This document shows positions 9,845-21,300 of a stretch of DNA of 64,000 bases, piece by piece. How positions within the stretch are numbered: position 1 is the stretch's first letter; every line of letters begins with the position of its first letter. The DNA lies in contig OY987265.1 of the NCBI GenBank assembly GCA_963920665.1, positions 8,747,001-8,811,000 on the forward strand. The letters are read 5' to 3'. The position numbers and the translations under genes are program-made. The stretch is from Straminergon stramineum. Lineage: Eukaryota > Streptophyta > Bryopsida > Hypnales > Calliergonaceae. A model generated the notes under the pieces. It saw nothing but the letters and a program-made list of their open reading frames with translations, was not told the origin of the DNA and did not search any database.

Positions 9845-11639
9845 GGGCCGGTTTATACCTGGGGCGGATTGAAGGTTGACCGGAACTGTCCAAGTTCGAA
9901 TCAAGAGGATCACTCAATTTCTCCAAGTCCAGCCCAAGGGCTTTACACTTGGGGCTGGATTGAACTATAACTCAACTCATCTTACATGTTGTCTTAGGTG
10001 GTATATTTTTGGCGCCAAACCTATTGGCCCCAAAGGAGCAATTGGGACGAGGTTTTGGGTGGCCTAAACTCCCAACTTTGGGTTGGATTGGGGCTCAACT
10101 GGACTCCTCTATTGGATCTCACAAATCACTACCATCAATGAAGAAAAGATTATTTCCATTTTGTATATAGTTCCTTCATCTCTCGTTGTGCATCTTGTCT
10201 ATTTGCCATTTCTGGTTTGTCATTGATTTTTGGCTTGTCATTGATTTTGCTAATAATCAATGTTTTTGTTTTTGTTTTCCATTTATCACAAGTGATTGGG
10301 CATATGCAAATAGAGCATGTGGAAGAGGATACAATGAAAATTTCCTTATGAAAAAAAATGAAAAATAGCCTTTCTTGATATAATTTACTAAAAAAATTAC
10401 CTTTCTTCATAATTTATCAAAAAAATAAACTAACTTCAAATAGTTAAATGAAAAAAGTTTCTAATATCATTGAAGTATATGAAATAAATTTAATTCCCTA
10501 TTTTCTAGAAGTTATCATTAGTAGATTGTTCATAATTCTCTATTTATTGTTGGCTTATGAAAGGAAGTTCTTGCATACCAAAAAATGTGGCATTTGGATA
10601 CCATACTATATTTCTATGTTCCCAAGTTTTTTTTTCAAAATAAGGTAGTCTACTCTTCAAGCAACCATTTAAGATCTGATTGCCTTTTTAAAGAAGCTCG
10701 ACTCTTTAAAAAAATCTAATAAATTCTGTTAGAAATAAAGTTGAATTTGGCATCTAATCCAAGTCATTTCATACTTTTTGGCCCATTGTATATGTAGTTA
10801 CAAAATTTTGAAGGTAAAACACAATAGTCACTAAAAGTGATTGCCTTCTTCAATGTACATTGTTGATACATTGAAGAAAGCAAAATATACCTTTGTGTCA
10901 TTAACACATTTAGAGCAAACTACCTTATGCATTTATTGATTTAGAATATGCCTTTAAGTAGTCACCATGTTGCAAAAATAGGAGAATAGAGAATACGACT
11001 CAATGTATATTCAATAAACAAATAAATGTGAAATATATATAAAAATGAAGTTTGCCTTGAATTAAGTATGATTTTAAGAAAGCAAAAGAAGTAGAAAAAA
11101 ATAGGAAAACAAAGGGTAAAGTTCAAAAAAAGAAAAGAAAAAAACTCAATTTTATAATATAAAAAAAAGAAGAAAATGGATACGGTTCAAAGAAAGTAAA
11201 TACTCTATTTTTTCCAAATAGAAAAAATAGGAAGAAAAACGAAAAATTTCAAAAACAAGGAAAAAAATTCTCTCTTTTATTTTTGAAATAGGATAAATAG
11301 GAATATAAAGGAAAAGATTCAAAGCAATTAGAAAAACTATCTCTTATATTTTTGAAATAGAATAAATAGGAAAAAAAGATAAAAGATTAAAAAAAAAAGA
11401 TAAGAAAATTCAAAAGGGAAAAATAAAGACAAAAGATAAAATGTTTATTTTTATAATTCTTTAATTGAGCATTAAGAAAATCAAAGAACACATGAATTGG
11501 AAATTGGGTCATAGAATCTGGCCGAAGGACTTTACATTAACTAAGGCTGGATGAAAAAACATGGGCCAAATTGAAGGCTGGATTGAAGGTGAATCCGGTT
11601 GGCCTTCAATTCAACCCCAGGCCTCGTATGAACCTAGCC
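9845..11639. mobile_element. PIF/Harbinger-like non-autonomous DNA element, 1.8 kb
   Basis: The left end GGGCCGGTTTATACCTGGGG is matched by the complement of the right end (GGCTAGGTTCATACGAGGCC). The similarity continues through ATTGAAGG and ACCGG, about 45 bp in all with gaps. TTA flanks both ends (9842-9844 and 11640-11642), the usual PIF/Harbinger target duplication. The interior is very AT-rich with long A-rich runs and no transposase frame, so it would need a helper. Confidence 0.7.
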
Positions 11640-11642
11640 TTA

Positions 11643-12495
11643 GATACCTTAATAATTCTCCACTAACTAAAGGTAGAAGCACCCATTGCCAACTTTGTAT
11701 CCTAAATCAATCTTGAAAATATGGAGATATAGAAAATCCAAAGTATATACAAAGTAGCTTGCATATATGAATGCAAAAATTGTTTGGAGTACATTCCAAA
11801 TTTGAACTTTATAGATTCATAACATTTTAATATATATAGAGAGAGAGTTATCAATTTATTTTTAAAAATTCATGATTTTCAATTGCCAATGTGTTAAAAG
11901 TAATCTCGTGTATTGATACCACCTCAAAGTATGTGAAATTACTTAAAGTGTTGTTTTGAAGTGCTTCTACCTTAATACTTTTAAGAAAATCTTCATTCAT
12001 AAGCAAAGAGAAATAAAAATTACCTAATTTCGGTTGGTTTGAACTCAAAGTCTATTCATTTGATGCATGATCTCTTGTCAAGGCTCCAAGATCAAGTACA
12101 AGTAATGTCTACATGATACTATATGTAGCATGTAGTCTTCAATAACAAAGGAGTTCTTAGTAGGAGAGTGGTGAGGCTTTCTTCAATTTGTTGCAAGGCT
12201 AGATTTGGAGGTTTTAGGCACTATGAGAGTTGTGGAGGAAGTAGAAGATGAAGTCAAGAGTACATATAAACTAATACATAACTCCAATTGCAAGCTATAG
12301 ATTGTTTGTAATAGTCCTACACCTGAAATTCCATAAAATATCTCCAAATATTATTTTGAACTTTTATTTTTATATTTATATATTATTACATTTATCTTTT
12401 AATGTTTATAAGTTCATGTTTTATAATTTTAAGAAGGGTGGTTCGTTTGTAGTATGTATCAAAGTGTCAAAAATGCTCTAACTTACAATAGTCAT
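11643..12495. other. AT-rich intergenic sequence, nothing recognised
   Basis: No supported gene or repeat. A short TA/GA run occurs near 11830-11848. Confidence 0.45.
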
Positions 12496-12499
12496 TTAA

Positions 12500-13069
12500 C
12501 CCCTAAGCACTCCGATATCCATTTTCTGTATGATGAACAGATTGGAAAGCAAGTTTCATCCTCCTAGTTGTTTGGATGAAAGTTGTTTTAATTGGTGGAG
12601 ATATGTTATTAAGTTGTTGTCTTGTATAAGGGTTGGATTTGGTGTTACTAGAGTATATATTTTTCTAAAGTTACAAATGTGCAAGGATGTCAAGTGGTCA
12701 AATTGTATTGACTTTAGTTCAAAATTGGATTTGCCAAAATGAGGTTATAGATTTGAAAAAACAAAAATATTCAAAAAATCACCATGTGAAGAGAACCTCA
12801 TTTCAAATCCATTCCAAAAAAATCTACTTGAAAAATGATAATATTTTGCTTGTAATCGAATTTTGAAGGAATTTTGGAATTTCTCATTTAAAAATTATAA
12901 AATAAGATTGGTGATAGAATTGGTGAATCCAACCATATATATGGAATCTACAAATCAAAATCTACAACTTTCATTTGTATACCAATTCCAAAATATGCTT
13001 CCAAATAGCATTTTATAATGATTTTTTTCAAATTGTTGATTGTAGAGATGAATCTAGACGTTCAAGGGG
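12500..13069 (+). mobile_element. TTAA-flanked element, type D, intact copy
   Basis: A 570-bp unit from CCCCTAAGCACTCC to AAGGGG, with TTAA at 12496-12499 and a degraded TAA at the right end. It aligns across its whole length with 17056-18008 once the insertion there is removed. The terminal inverted repeats are short (about 6-8 bp). The open frame at 12530-12742 is not kept in the other copy, so coding is not supported. Confidence 0.7.
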
Positions 13070-15879
13070 TAACAAAACAAGGTCTTGTTTTTTTTAGGAA
13101 TCTCCAAAATGTTGAAAAACTAATTATTGGGTATGATCAACTTTTAAATTCAATTATCATTGACAAATTTCATCCACTACTTTCGACTTTGTCAATTGAC
13201 ATTGTTTTCGAAAGTTTCCATTATGTTAAATTTTATAAGTAACATATTGAAAATTTTGAATGTGAATCATACATGGATATGGTTTGTTATAGATGATTTA
13301 AATGAAAACCATCTTCAAGTATACCCTGGAGAACCATATTTGATGATTAGGATTCAACATTTCCTGGTAAATATTTATTCCTCCTCCAAAAAATAAGATT
13401 CCATATAAGATTAAAGAAAAATTTTCTTTTATTGAAAAAAATCATTTTTTCATAAAATTTTGGCACTATTATTAGTATGAAAAAACATCGACCTAAATCT
13501 TGACCTTGACTACTAAATGCGGTATGAGGCTTATATACCGCAATGGCAAAAAGACCCCCCTAGAATTGGTTGAAGGGGAGTATACATATGGGACCCTAGC
13601 AATTGACTCTTAGACAATTAACCGTTGTAGAAACTTAGCCCTAAGTGCACCCCTCCAACATGCACATACACAAATTCATGTCATATCAAAATCTTCCTCA
13701 AGTTTACAAGTAGGACACCAAAAATTAGTGAATTTTGAGGCCCTAAGAAAAATTCTACTAAACCACACTCACACAGTTCCTAAGATTCCATAGTTCTAAT
13801 TTAATTTGGTTGTCCAATTCTTTCCACCAATCAACCTCATATGCCCAAATCCGTAAAAATCCCAATTATGGCACCAAATAGGCCCTAATTGAGCTCTAAT
13901 AAAGTATTAGTCTAGTAGACTTCTATCCACCCCATACACTCAAAAGATGACAATCAAAAGTCATTGATCATCTTCTACTAAATATTTCCAAGACCTTTAT
14001 TTAGATAGACCCCATGTGAGTTCCTCACCACTATCATGTGCTCTAAGGGTCATTCCTAGCCCAAAAGTAACATCATGCAACCGAGCATGCAACCTAAGAT
14101 TTAAGACCATGCATCCTTAGTACTTAGTCGGAGAAGAGATAGAAATATTTTGTATTGGGTTTCTAGTGAATAAGTCACTTTTCCAAGGCTTGGTGACCAC
14201 GGAAAAATTCTAAGCATCATCACTATTTCTAAACAATTGTATGCATCTTCATAGGTTAATACACCCAAAAAAGGAAGGGGGAAGAGAGTATGAACAATTG
14301 TAATCATGGTGGCTAACCTCTTCACACCAAATTGGTTGTCCCATGTTCCTCTTTCCTTCAAATTTGGCAAGCCTTAGCTTTTCCAAAAGCTATCATTCTA
14401 AACTATCTCTCCCCTAAAATTTAGCTTGTTCCACCTAACTATTTTCATGGTCTCTTTAACCATAGTTGGCAATCCCATTTGAAGGCAGAAGTTGATCTCT
14501 TTACACCAAATTGGCCACCCCATATTTGTCCTTGTCCCAAATTTTGGAGGTATTATCTTTTTGTAAAGCTAACTTGCCAAGCTATATCTTCCTCAAAAAA
14601 TTCAAATGATTTTACTTCACCATTCTCTCAATATCGTTTGTCAAAGGTTGTAACTCTCTTTTCAAGGTTGTAGTTGACCTTCCCAGACCAATTGGTCACC
14701 CCATCTTTGTCCTTGCTCCAAATTTGGCAAGTCTTAGCCTTTTAGAAAGTTAACTCACCAAGCTATATCTTTTTATAAGTTTAGATGGTAATGCTACAAC
14801 ATTCTCTTGATATTACTGCCAAAGCTGGCAATTGCACTTGCAATGGATAGGTGACCTCCTACCTTCATCTCTCTTCAAAACCCTAATAACTTTTCACTCA
14901 TTTTTCTCACAAATAAATGAAAATCTATTTGAAAATTGTTCTATCACTGTTTCCTCAATTAATCTCCAACAATCCATGCTAAAAAATGCTAATAATTCAC
15001 TAACTATCTTCAAAAACACTCTTTACACAAAAAAAACCCATTAAAAGTCAAAAGACAAAGAGCTCCTAACCCTAATTTTCATACCTTAAATCCAATTAAT
15101 GGCTTAAAGTTCATTCCTACCTTCATCCTATAATAATTTATTGTCAATACTCTAAATTCCTGTAAAATACACTAAGTTAGTGTAAAATGTGCAAAATTGT
15201 TGTACACACACTAAATTACTGCAAATACGGGAAATTAATGTAAAACCCTACTAACTTATTGTAAAACCACTAATTTATTGTTTTTCCCCTATTTTTCTTA
15301 GTGTTCCTATCACTATGTTAGTGCACTACTAGTTGTTTTAAATTTACTAATTGCTTTCATATTCTTTTTTTTTTTCCAATTTTTCTTTAATGTCATTTCT
15401 TGCTCATTTTATATTGTTTTCAATTAATTTTTGTGTTTTTTTGTATTAATAATTTCTTTTTGTTTGCAATATAGTGATTTAGTCTTAATGACATTTTCTA
15501 CAAGAAGTATTTTGTTTTCATTTTCTCATCATTTTACCATTTGTCTAATTTGGTTACTTTACCAAATCTTACTCAAAGTCCTTTTCATTTAAAACCCAAA
15601 ATTTCCCCTAGAATTTTTTGACCATTTTCTTCACATTAAGTTTTCTAATTTAGGCCTAAAGTTTCCATTGTAATCTAATTGAGAGCCCATTGTTTTGTAC
15701 TTATAGAATAATCATTCTTATTACTACTTCGTAACTTGTAATTTCACCCAAATTTTAAATTTTCCACTTTCTCTAATTGTGAGTTAATGTGGTGGCTCAC
15801 AATATAATACTTAGTTTTCTTACTTAATGTAGCACATTCTAAAAGTAGATATCTACAAAAATATCATATCTTCATGGAC
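13070..15879. other. AT-rich intergenic sequence
   Basis: No gene supported. The stretch at 14340-14780 contains loosely repeated phrases (CACCAAATTGG, CCCCAT-TTTGTCCTTG-CC-AAATTT, GCTAACT) spaced about 180 bp apart, suggesting an old tandem repeat. Confidence 0.4.
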
Positions 15880-17045
15880 TACCAATGTGTCCTAAATTGT
15901 TGCCACAACCAAAATAAAAATAAAAGTTATTTTTTATTTTTTTCAATTACATAAATTTTGAAATTCACTAGCTTTAATGTTATAGGTCCAAATGCCATGA
16001 AACAAAGTCCATGTACCCCTCCTCGTAGAGTACTTTCTTATGGTATCAATCAACCCTTTTTTAACTTTTTGAGAAAGTGCCAAGATGGTGATCACTTAAA
16101 AATTTGGTGAAACATTGTATTTCTACATTCATTGATCTTTTAGACCAAAAAATACTTTTCAGCCATATTCATGCACTTTTTAATCCAAGTTTGGTAACTT
16201 CATCCACATTTTTAATACAAATGGAATTTTTTTGGCAAAAAATATTACTTTTATCTCATGAAAAATAGAAATTTATTATAAAATGGTATTATGAATTCAA
16301 ACTCGAGCCCGTGGTACCCCCAAAAGGGATTGGTACTAAGAATGGGAAAGAGGGCTGCACAATTATGAAGATCTCAATGTAACAAACAAACAAACAACCT
16401 AATTTCATGTATAGACTAGTGTAGCCCTATGCCATTGGTCCAATTTTTGTCATGATTTTGACATGCTTTTGTTTTAATAACTTTCACACTGCATGTCAAA
16501 ATGCCACAAAACAAAGTCTAGGAACCCTTCTTTGTAAAGAGCTTTCTAATGATACCAAGAATGTGATTGTGTGATGCACGATTCAAAAGATCCATAATTT
16601 AGGATAATTTCATATCCAAAAATAACTCAAAAATCCATAACTTTCACATCATATGTCCAAACACCACAAATCAATCTTTTACACTCCTCCTTGCAAAGAG
16701 TTTTCTAATGGTTTTCTAATATTGTGAATGTGAGTGGGGGACACATGGTTTTGGAGATCTCACCATAACAAACAAACAAAGCAAACAAAAGAAATAGTCT
16801 AATTTAATGTATATTAGTGTGCCTTGTGCTATTGCCACAATATAATAAAATAAAAATAAAAATGATTTTTTAATTTACAAGAACTTTGAAATTCAATATA
16901 TTTTTTGTTGCAAGTTGGAGCGCCTCAAAACAAAGACCGTGAGTCCTCCTCACTGAGAGCTTTTTGGTGGTACCAAGAATGCAACCCGGAATATATGGTC
17001 CAAAAGATATCACGATAACTAACAAACAACAAAGTAAACAAATAG
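15880..17045 (-). repeat. Satellite-like repeat, right block, inverted
   Basis: The minus strand carries several diverged units of the 7.3-8.2 kb repeat, with AACAAACAAACAAAC complements, GGACC blocks, CAAGGAGG blocks and the ATAGCACAAGGCACAC block. The clearest units are near 16370-16560 and 16600-17045. One unit near 16000 is more degraded. Confidence 0.65.
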
Positions 17046-17055
17046 TCTCATTTAA

Positions 17056-18008
17056 CCCCAAAGCGCTCTAACGTCCATTTTTGGGACAATGAGCAGATTG
17101 AAATTGAAGTTTCATCTTCCTCATTGTTTGGATGAAAGTTATCATAATTTGTAGAGATACTTTATCAAGTTGTTGTCTTATCTAAGGATTGGATTTGGTG
17201 TTACAAGAGTATGGTAGAACCACCCATATCAGCCAGGCTCCATGAACAATTCAAGAGAGAGATGACTAATATCTAACCATTAGTTTCTTGGTTTCCAACC
17301 ATCTTCTAGCCATCATTGTTATAATACATGCACTTTGTTTTAAGAGCCAAATTAGTCTTTAGATGATCATTGATGGAAGAATCTATGTATTGGGGATGGG
17401 TGCAAGCCAACTTTTGGCTTCTAAAATAAATAACAATTTGAATTTCACAGAAAAAATTATGAAAATTTGACAACGCCCATCATTTCTATCTCTCTACAAG
17501 GCAAAAAATTAATAATGCCTTCTCCTACTCCAAATCATGCACATATTGTTCAAGTGGTTGATAATAAGTGGTTCTACTATACATATTTTTCTAAAATTAC
17601 CAATGTGCAAGTATGTCGAGTGGTTGACCAAGCCCAAATTGCATTGACTCTTGTTCAAAACTAGATTTGCTAGAATGATGAGGTCATAGATTTGAAGGAT
17701 ACAAAAAATTCAAAAAATCAACATGTGAAAAGAACCTCATTCCAAATCAATTCCAACAAATTTTACTCAAAAAATGATAATGTTTTGCTTGAAATCGAAT
17801 TTAGAAGAAATTTTGAATTTTTTCTATCAAAATTTATAAAAAATATTGGTGATGACATTGATGAATCTAACCTTATGGATGGAATCTACAACTCATAGTC
17901 TCCGACTTACATGTGTTTGTAAATTCCAAAATATGCTTCCAAATAGCACTTTACAATGATTTTTCTGAAAATGTCAATTCTGGAGATGAATCTGGAAGTT
18001 TTTAGGGG
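17056..18008 (+). mobile_element. TTAA-flanked element, type D, copy with insertion
   Basis: The left end CCCCAAAGCGCTC and right end TTTTTAGGGG have perfect TTAA flanks (17052-17055 and 18009-18012). It aligns with 12500-13069, but the alignment is split at 17213-17577 by another element. Confidence 0.75.
17213..17577. mobile_element. Nested 365-bp MITE inside type D
   Basis: It begins GGTAGAACCAC and ends GTGGTTCTAC, its complement, and is flanked by TAT on both sides (17210-17212 and 17578-17580). The empty site is visible in the intact type D copy, where GAGTATATATTTTTC is uninterrupted. Confidence 0.75.
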
Positions 18009-18316
18009 TTAAGGTATAGATGGTGGGCGTTGGTAGATTATGCCAACGTAAGGTAGAGATTGGAGAAGCAGCGAACTCAAATGTAGCTGGCTCTGTAGAT
18101 TCAAGAATCTTCGATATTGAAAATTATAGCCGTCAACTCTCCAGACAGCCATCGGCCCGGAGGACGAAGCATGGCCGTCTGAGGAGGCTGACTGTCCTTG
18201 CGAATTTGGTCGACGCCTGATCGGGGCATGATCGAGCATCGACATTAGCTTTCCCACTCCAGCGTTTCCATCATGTGAGCAATCCATTGCTGCATTAGAG
18301 TCCCATCTTGGCAGCT

Positions 18317-21300
18317 ATGTCGGATTGCGGAGGAGCGGAAGCCGTGCTCAATTGGCTTCGTTTGGGGACTCCTCTGCCGGAGTCTTTCGTAGCCACGGCC
18401 GCTGCAATCGCGCCCTTTCTGCCCGCATTGGCACTGGCCGCGCACGATTCCGCGGCCGTCGACCCTCGCCTGCTGGCCACACTCGCCTGCCACCCCGACA
18501 CGCCCTGCGCTTTTGCCTACGCGGGGCTCGACCTGGGAGAGTCTTTTCTTTCCCGCATTCGGAAAACCCTAGCGTCCTCGGAGGGAACAGGCTCTCGGAG
18601 GGAGGAAGACGAGTGGACGTGGAGCGAGGAGGGCGAGGACGGAGGGGTGGATGAGTGCGACGCGTTTCAACAGGGAGACGAGGTGATGTGCGTGGATTGT
18701 GACGATCTTTTGATAATTTTTTAATTTTCAATAGGAATTTACGCTGATGAAGTCTTGGTTTTCAATCCTTTGGAAGTCGAATTGCCGTTTCTAGCAAGCA
18801 TTGCACTTTTAGGGCAATTGTCGAGGGTTGAAGAGTAAGTATGGAAAAGAAAAATATTGTCTTCCCAGCAAATTACAGAATTTCGAGGATGGATTTGAGC
18901 ACTGCATCTGTTTGGAGGACCATGGCTTGAAGCCCGCTGCCTGATAATTATACGTCTAAGAAATCTCGAGGTTTGTTTAATCAGAGAGATTACGTCCCTT
19001 CACTAGCCTTGCCGGAAATATGAGTTTGTCCAAGAATTTGAGAAAACACTGAAGCACGGTTGATTAGCTAGGTGACTTGGTCTTCAACATTTGTCTGAGT
19101 GGGTTGGTGGATGTCAATCAGGGAGCATTGTCGTTTTAGTGGTTAGGGTTTAAGATTGAACTGGAGGTTTGTGCTGGAGGTGGTTTTAGTTGGCACTTAA
19201 AATCTTAGTAACTAATTATTCTAATCGCAGTCTGCACTTGGCCTGCTACCATTTTGAAGCATTTTGTGTACTTTGGACTTTGGGGTCAGATAGTTTGTAG
19301 GGCAATGCGTGGCACCAAGTTATGGTTATCAAGTTGTATGTTGAGAGAAGCCGTTCTAAACGGGGTTTGTGTATGTTCATAATGCATAGGCAGAGCGTGT
19401 CAGTGTGGCAGTCATTTCTGTCCATCGGCGTGCCGCCTTGTTCGACGCGAGATGGGTACATGGCGAAGCTGTAGAGGAAGGAAAATTTGCACACCAAGAA
19501 GAGGACAACGAAGGCAGCATATGGAGCAATGAGGCTTGCTTGTTGGAGTTGTCGCATCTCTTACCCATCGTGACTTCTCGATGCCCTACTCTTTTGCCTC
19601 CAGGTATCAACCTTTTCACCACCCTTAACCCTGGCCTACTTCCCATTTGGACTGCTTGAGATCCTCGATGCTTTTTGTACGATAGAATCGGATAATAACA
19701 GAATGAAGAATGTTTCGAATTGAGCATGTCAGACTTCTGAGTTGTCTATGCAAGCATTTGGACAAGGATGAGGATGTAATTGCATGTTACCATGTGCAGC
19801 GTGCGGTCTACGCGAACAGTCTTGCTGATTGCTGTTATTCTGACGCAGAGGTATTGACCAAGGGTTTGCTGACAGCCCGAAATGGTTGTCTCTTGCTTGT
19901 CACCACGTTGGCGAACAATCCCAATCTTGTAGATCGCGGAGCCCATTTCCTCTGCCACATTCTTAGAATGCATGCGGATCTTTCCGAATTTCAACCCAGT
20001 AGTCCCCACCTCCACGATAATACTGCCAAAAGTTTAACAGGTTTGTGTTGAGACGAAATTTTCTAACCTACATTTTCAGTACTGCTACGATTCCAACTTG
20101 AGAGCTCTATTGGATGAAGAGGATGTAGATCAATCTAGTGTACCTCTGTCATGTGTTTGTATGAAAAGAATAATTCCAGGAGATAACTGATTGGCACATG
20201 TGGGAGATCTTGCGTCTCTTTATAGAGAAGGTTCCCCTCTTCGGGATTTTATTTTTTGTTTCAGTTACTACCATTTCCGAATTTTGGTGATTGGATTTGT
20301 CTCTCGTCAGATGTTGGAGAGCTGTGGTCTTGAGGATCCTCTGTATTGTCAAACACTCAATTCACTTCTCTCTTGCTCTTGTCTGCAGGTCTTCCCCGGC
20401 AACAGATTGTACCAATTCCTTCTCAGATACCATTTCAATATACTGAGCATGCTGATTCTGATGCAGCAACATTGATACTCATGAAATTGTGTCAAATCTC
20501 ACCATCAATAGCATCAGTATGTCGTGAGGCACTTGTCAATACAAGGTCTCTAGTCGAACTGGCTTTGCATATCACCATTGAGATCGTTCACGATGAATTA
20601 GAATTCTTGTCCAGGTTAATTTTTTCTAGAGAGACAACTTCGCAATGGATCTTGCATCATGTAGGAGCCAAACAAAAGTTCGTCGACTCCCTAGCTGTAG
20701 GTGAGCACAAACCTGCTCGTTGGGGTGTCAGTGACTCCAGTCGATATAAAGAGAAGGAAGGGTCTGTAGCCCGTATTCGGGATTCTTTGCTTGCAGACGC
20801 GAGGCGCGTTTGGCAGGAAGATGGGTGGGGAGGTCGTCTTCATGCCCATCTGAGGTTGTATTGTGTCCTTGTCCGTGTAGGGGAATTATCGCCAACTCAT
20901 GAAGAGGTATGTTCGTTACTGTCTATCGTTTTTGTTTCGTATATCTCATTTTCTTTTGGTTGTCAGGAAGTTCAGCTTTCACCTGTAGCAGATTCTGTGT
21001 TGAGTTATATGGTAAATAATATCTGTTACCTTTCTTCAATCTGTTGCTGACGTTGGTGTTTCATGATTTGGCAATCTTTTGATTTTCTTACTTGCCTAGT
21101 GCAGGTCGACTTTTGGCTTAAAGCCTTAGGGAATAGCTTGAAGGACACAGAATTCGTCAGCATGCGTACGCTTCAGCTTGGAATGGCTTTTGTTTGTTTG
21201 GTATCTGGACTCGCAGGACCATCGACCAAAAATCTTTTTCACTCAGCCATGGGTTGCTTATTAAAAGCGGCTACCGTTACAACCACGCCTGCCTGCACAC

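Noticed and set aside
12530..12742. Frame inside the type D element as a transposon gene
   Set aside because: The other copy of the element (17056-18008) does not keep the frame.
18348..18731. Long minus-strand frame opposite INTS2 exon 1
   Set aside because: It is the GC-rich shadow of the plus-strand coding exon and has no recognisable domain.
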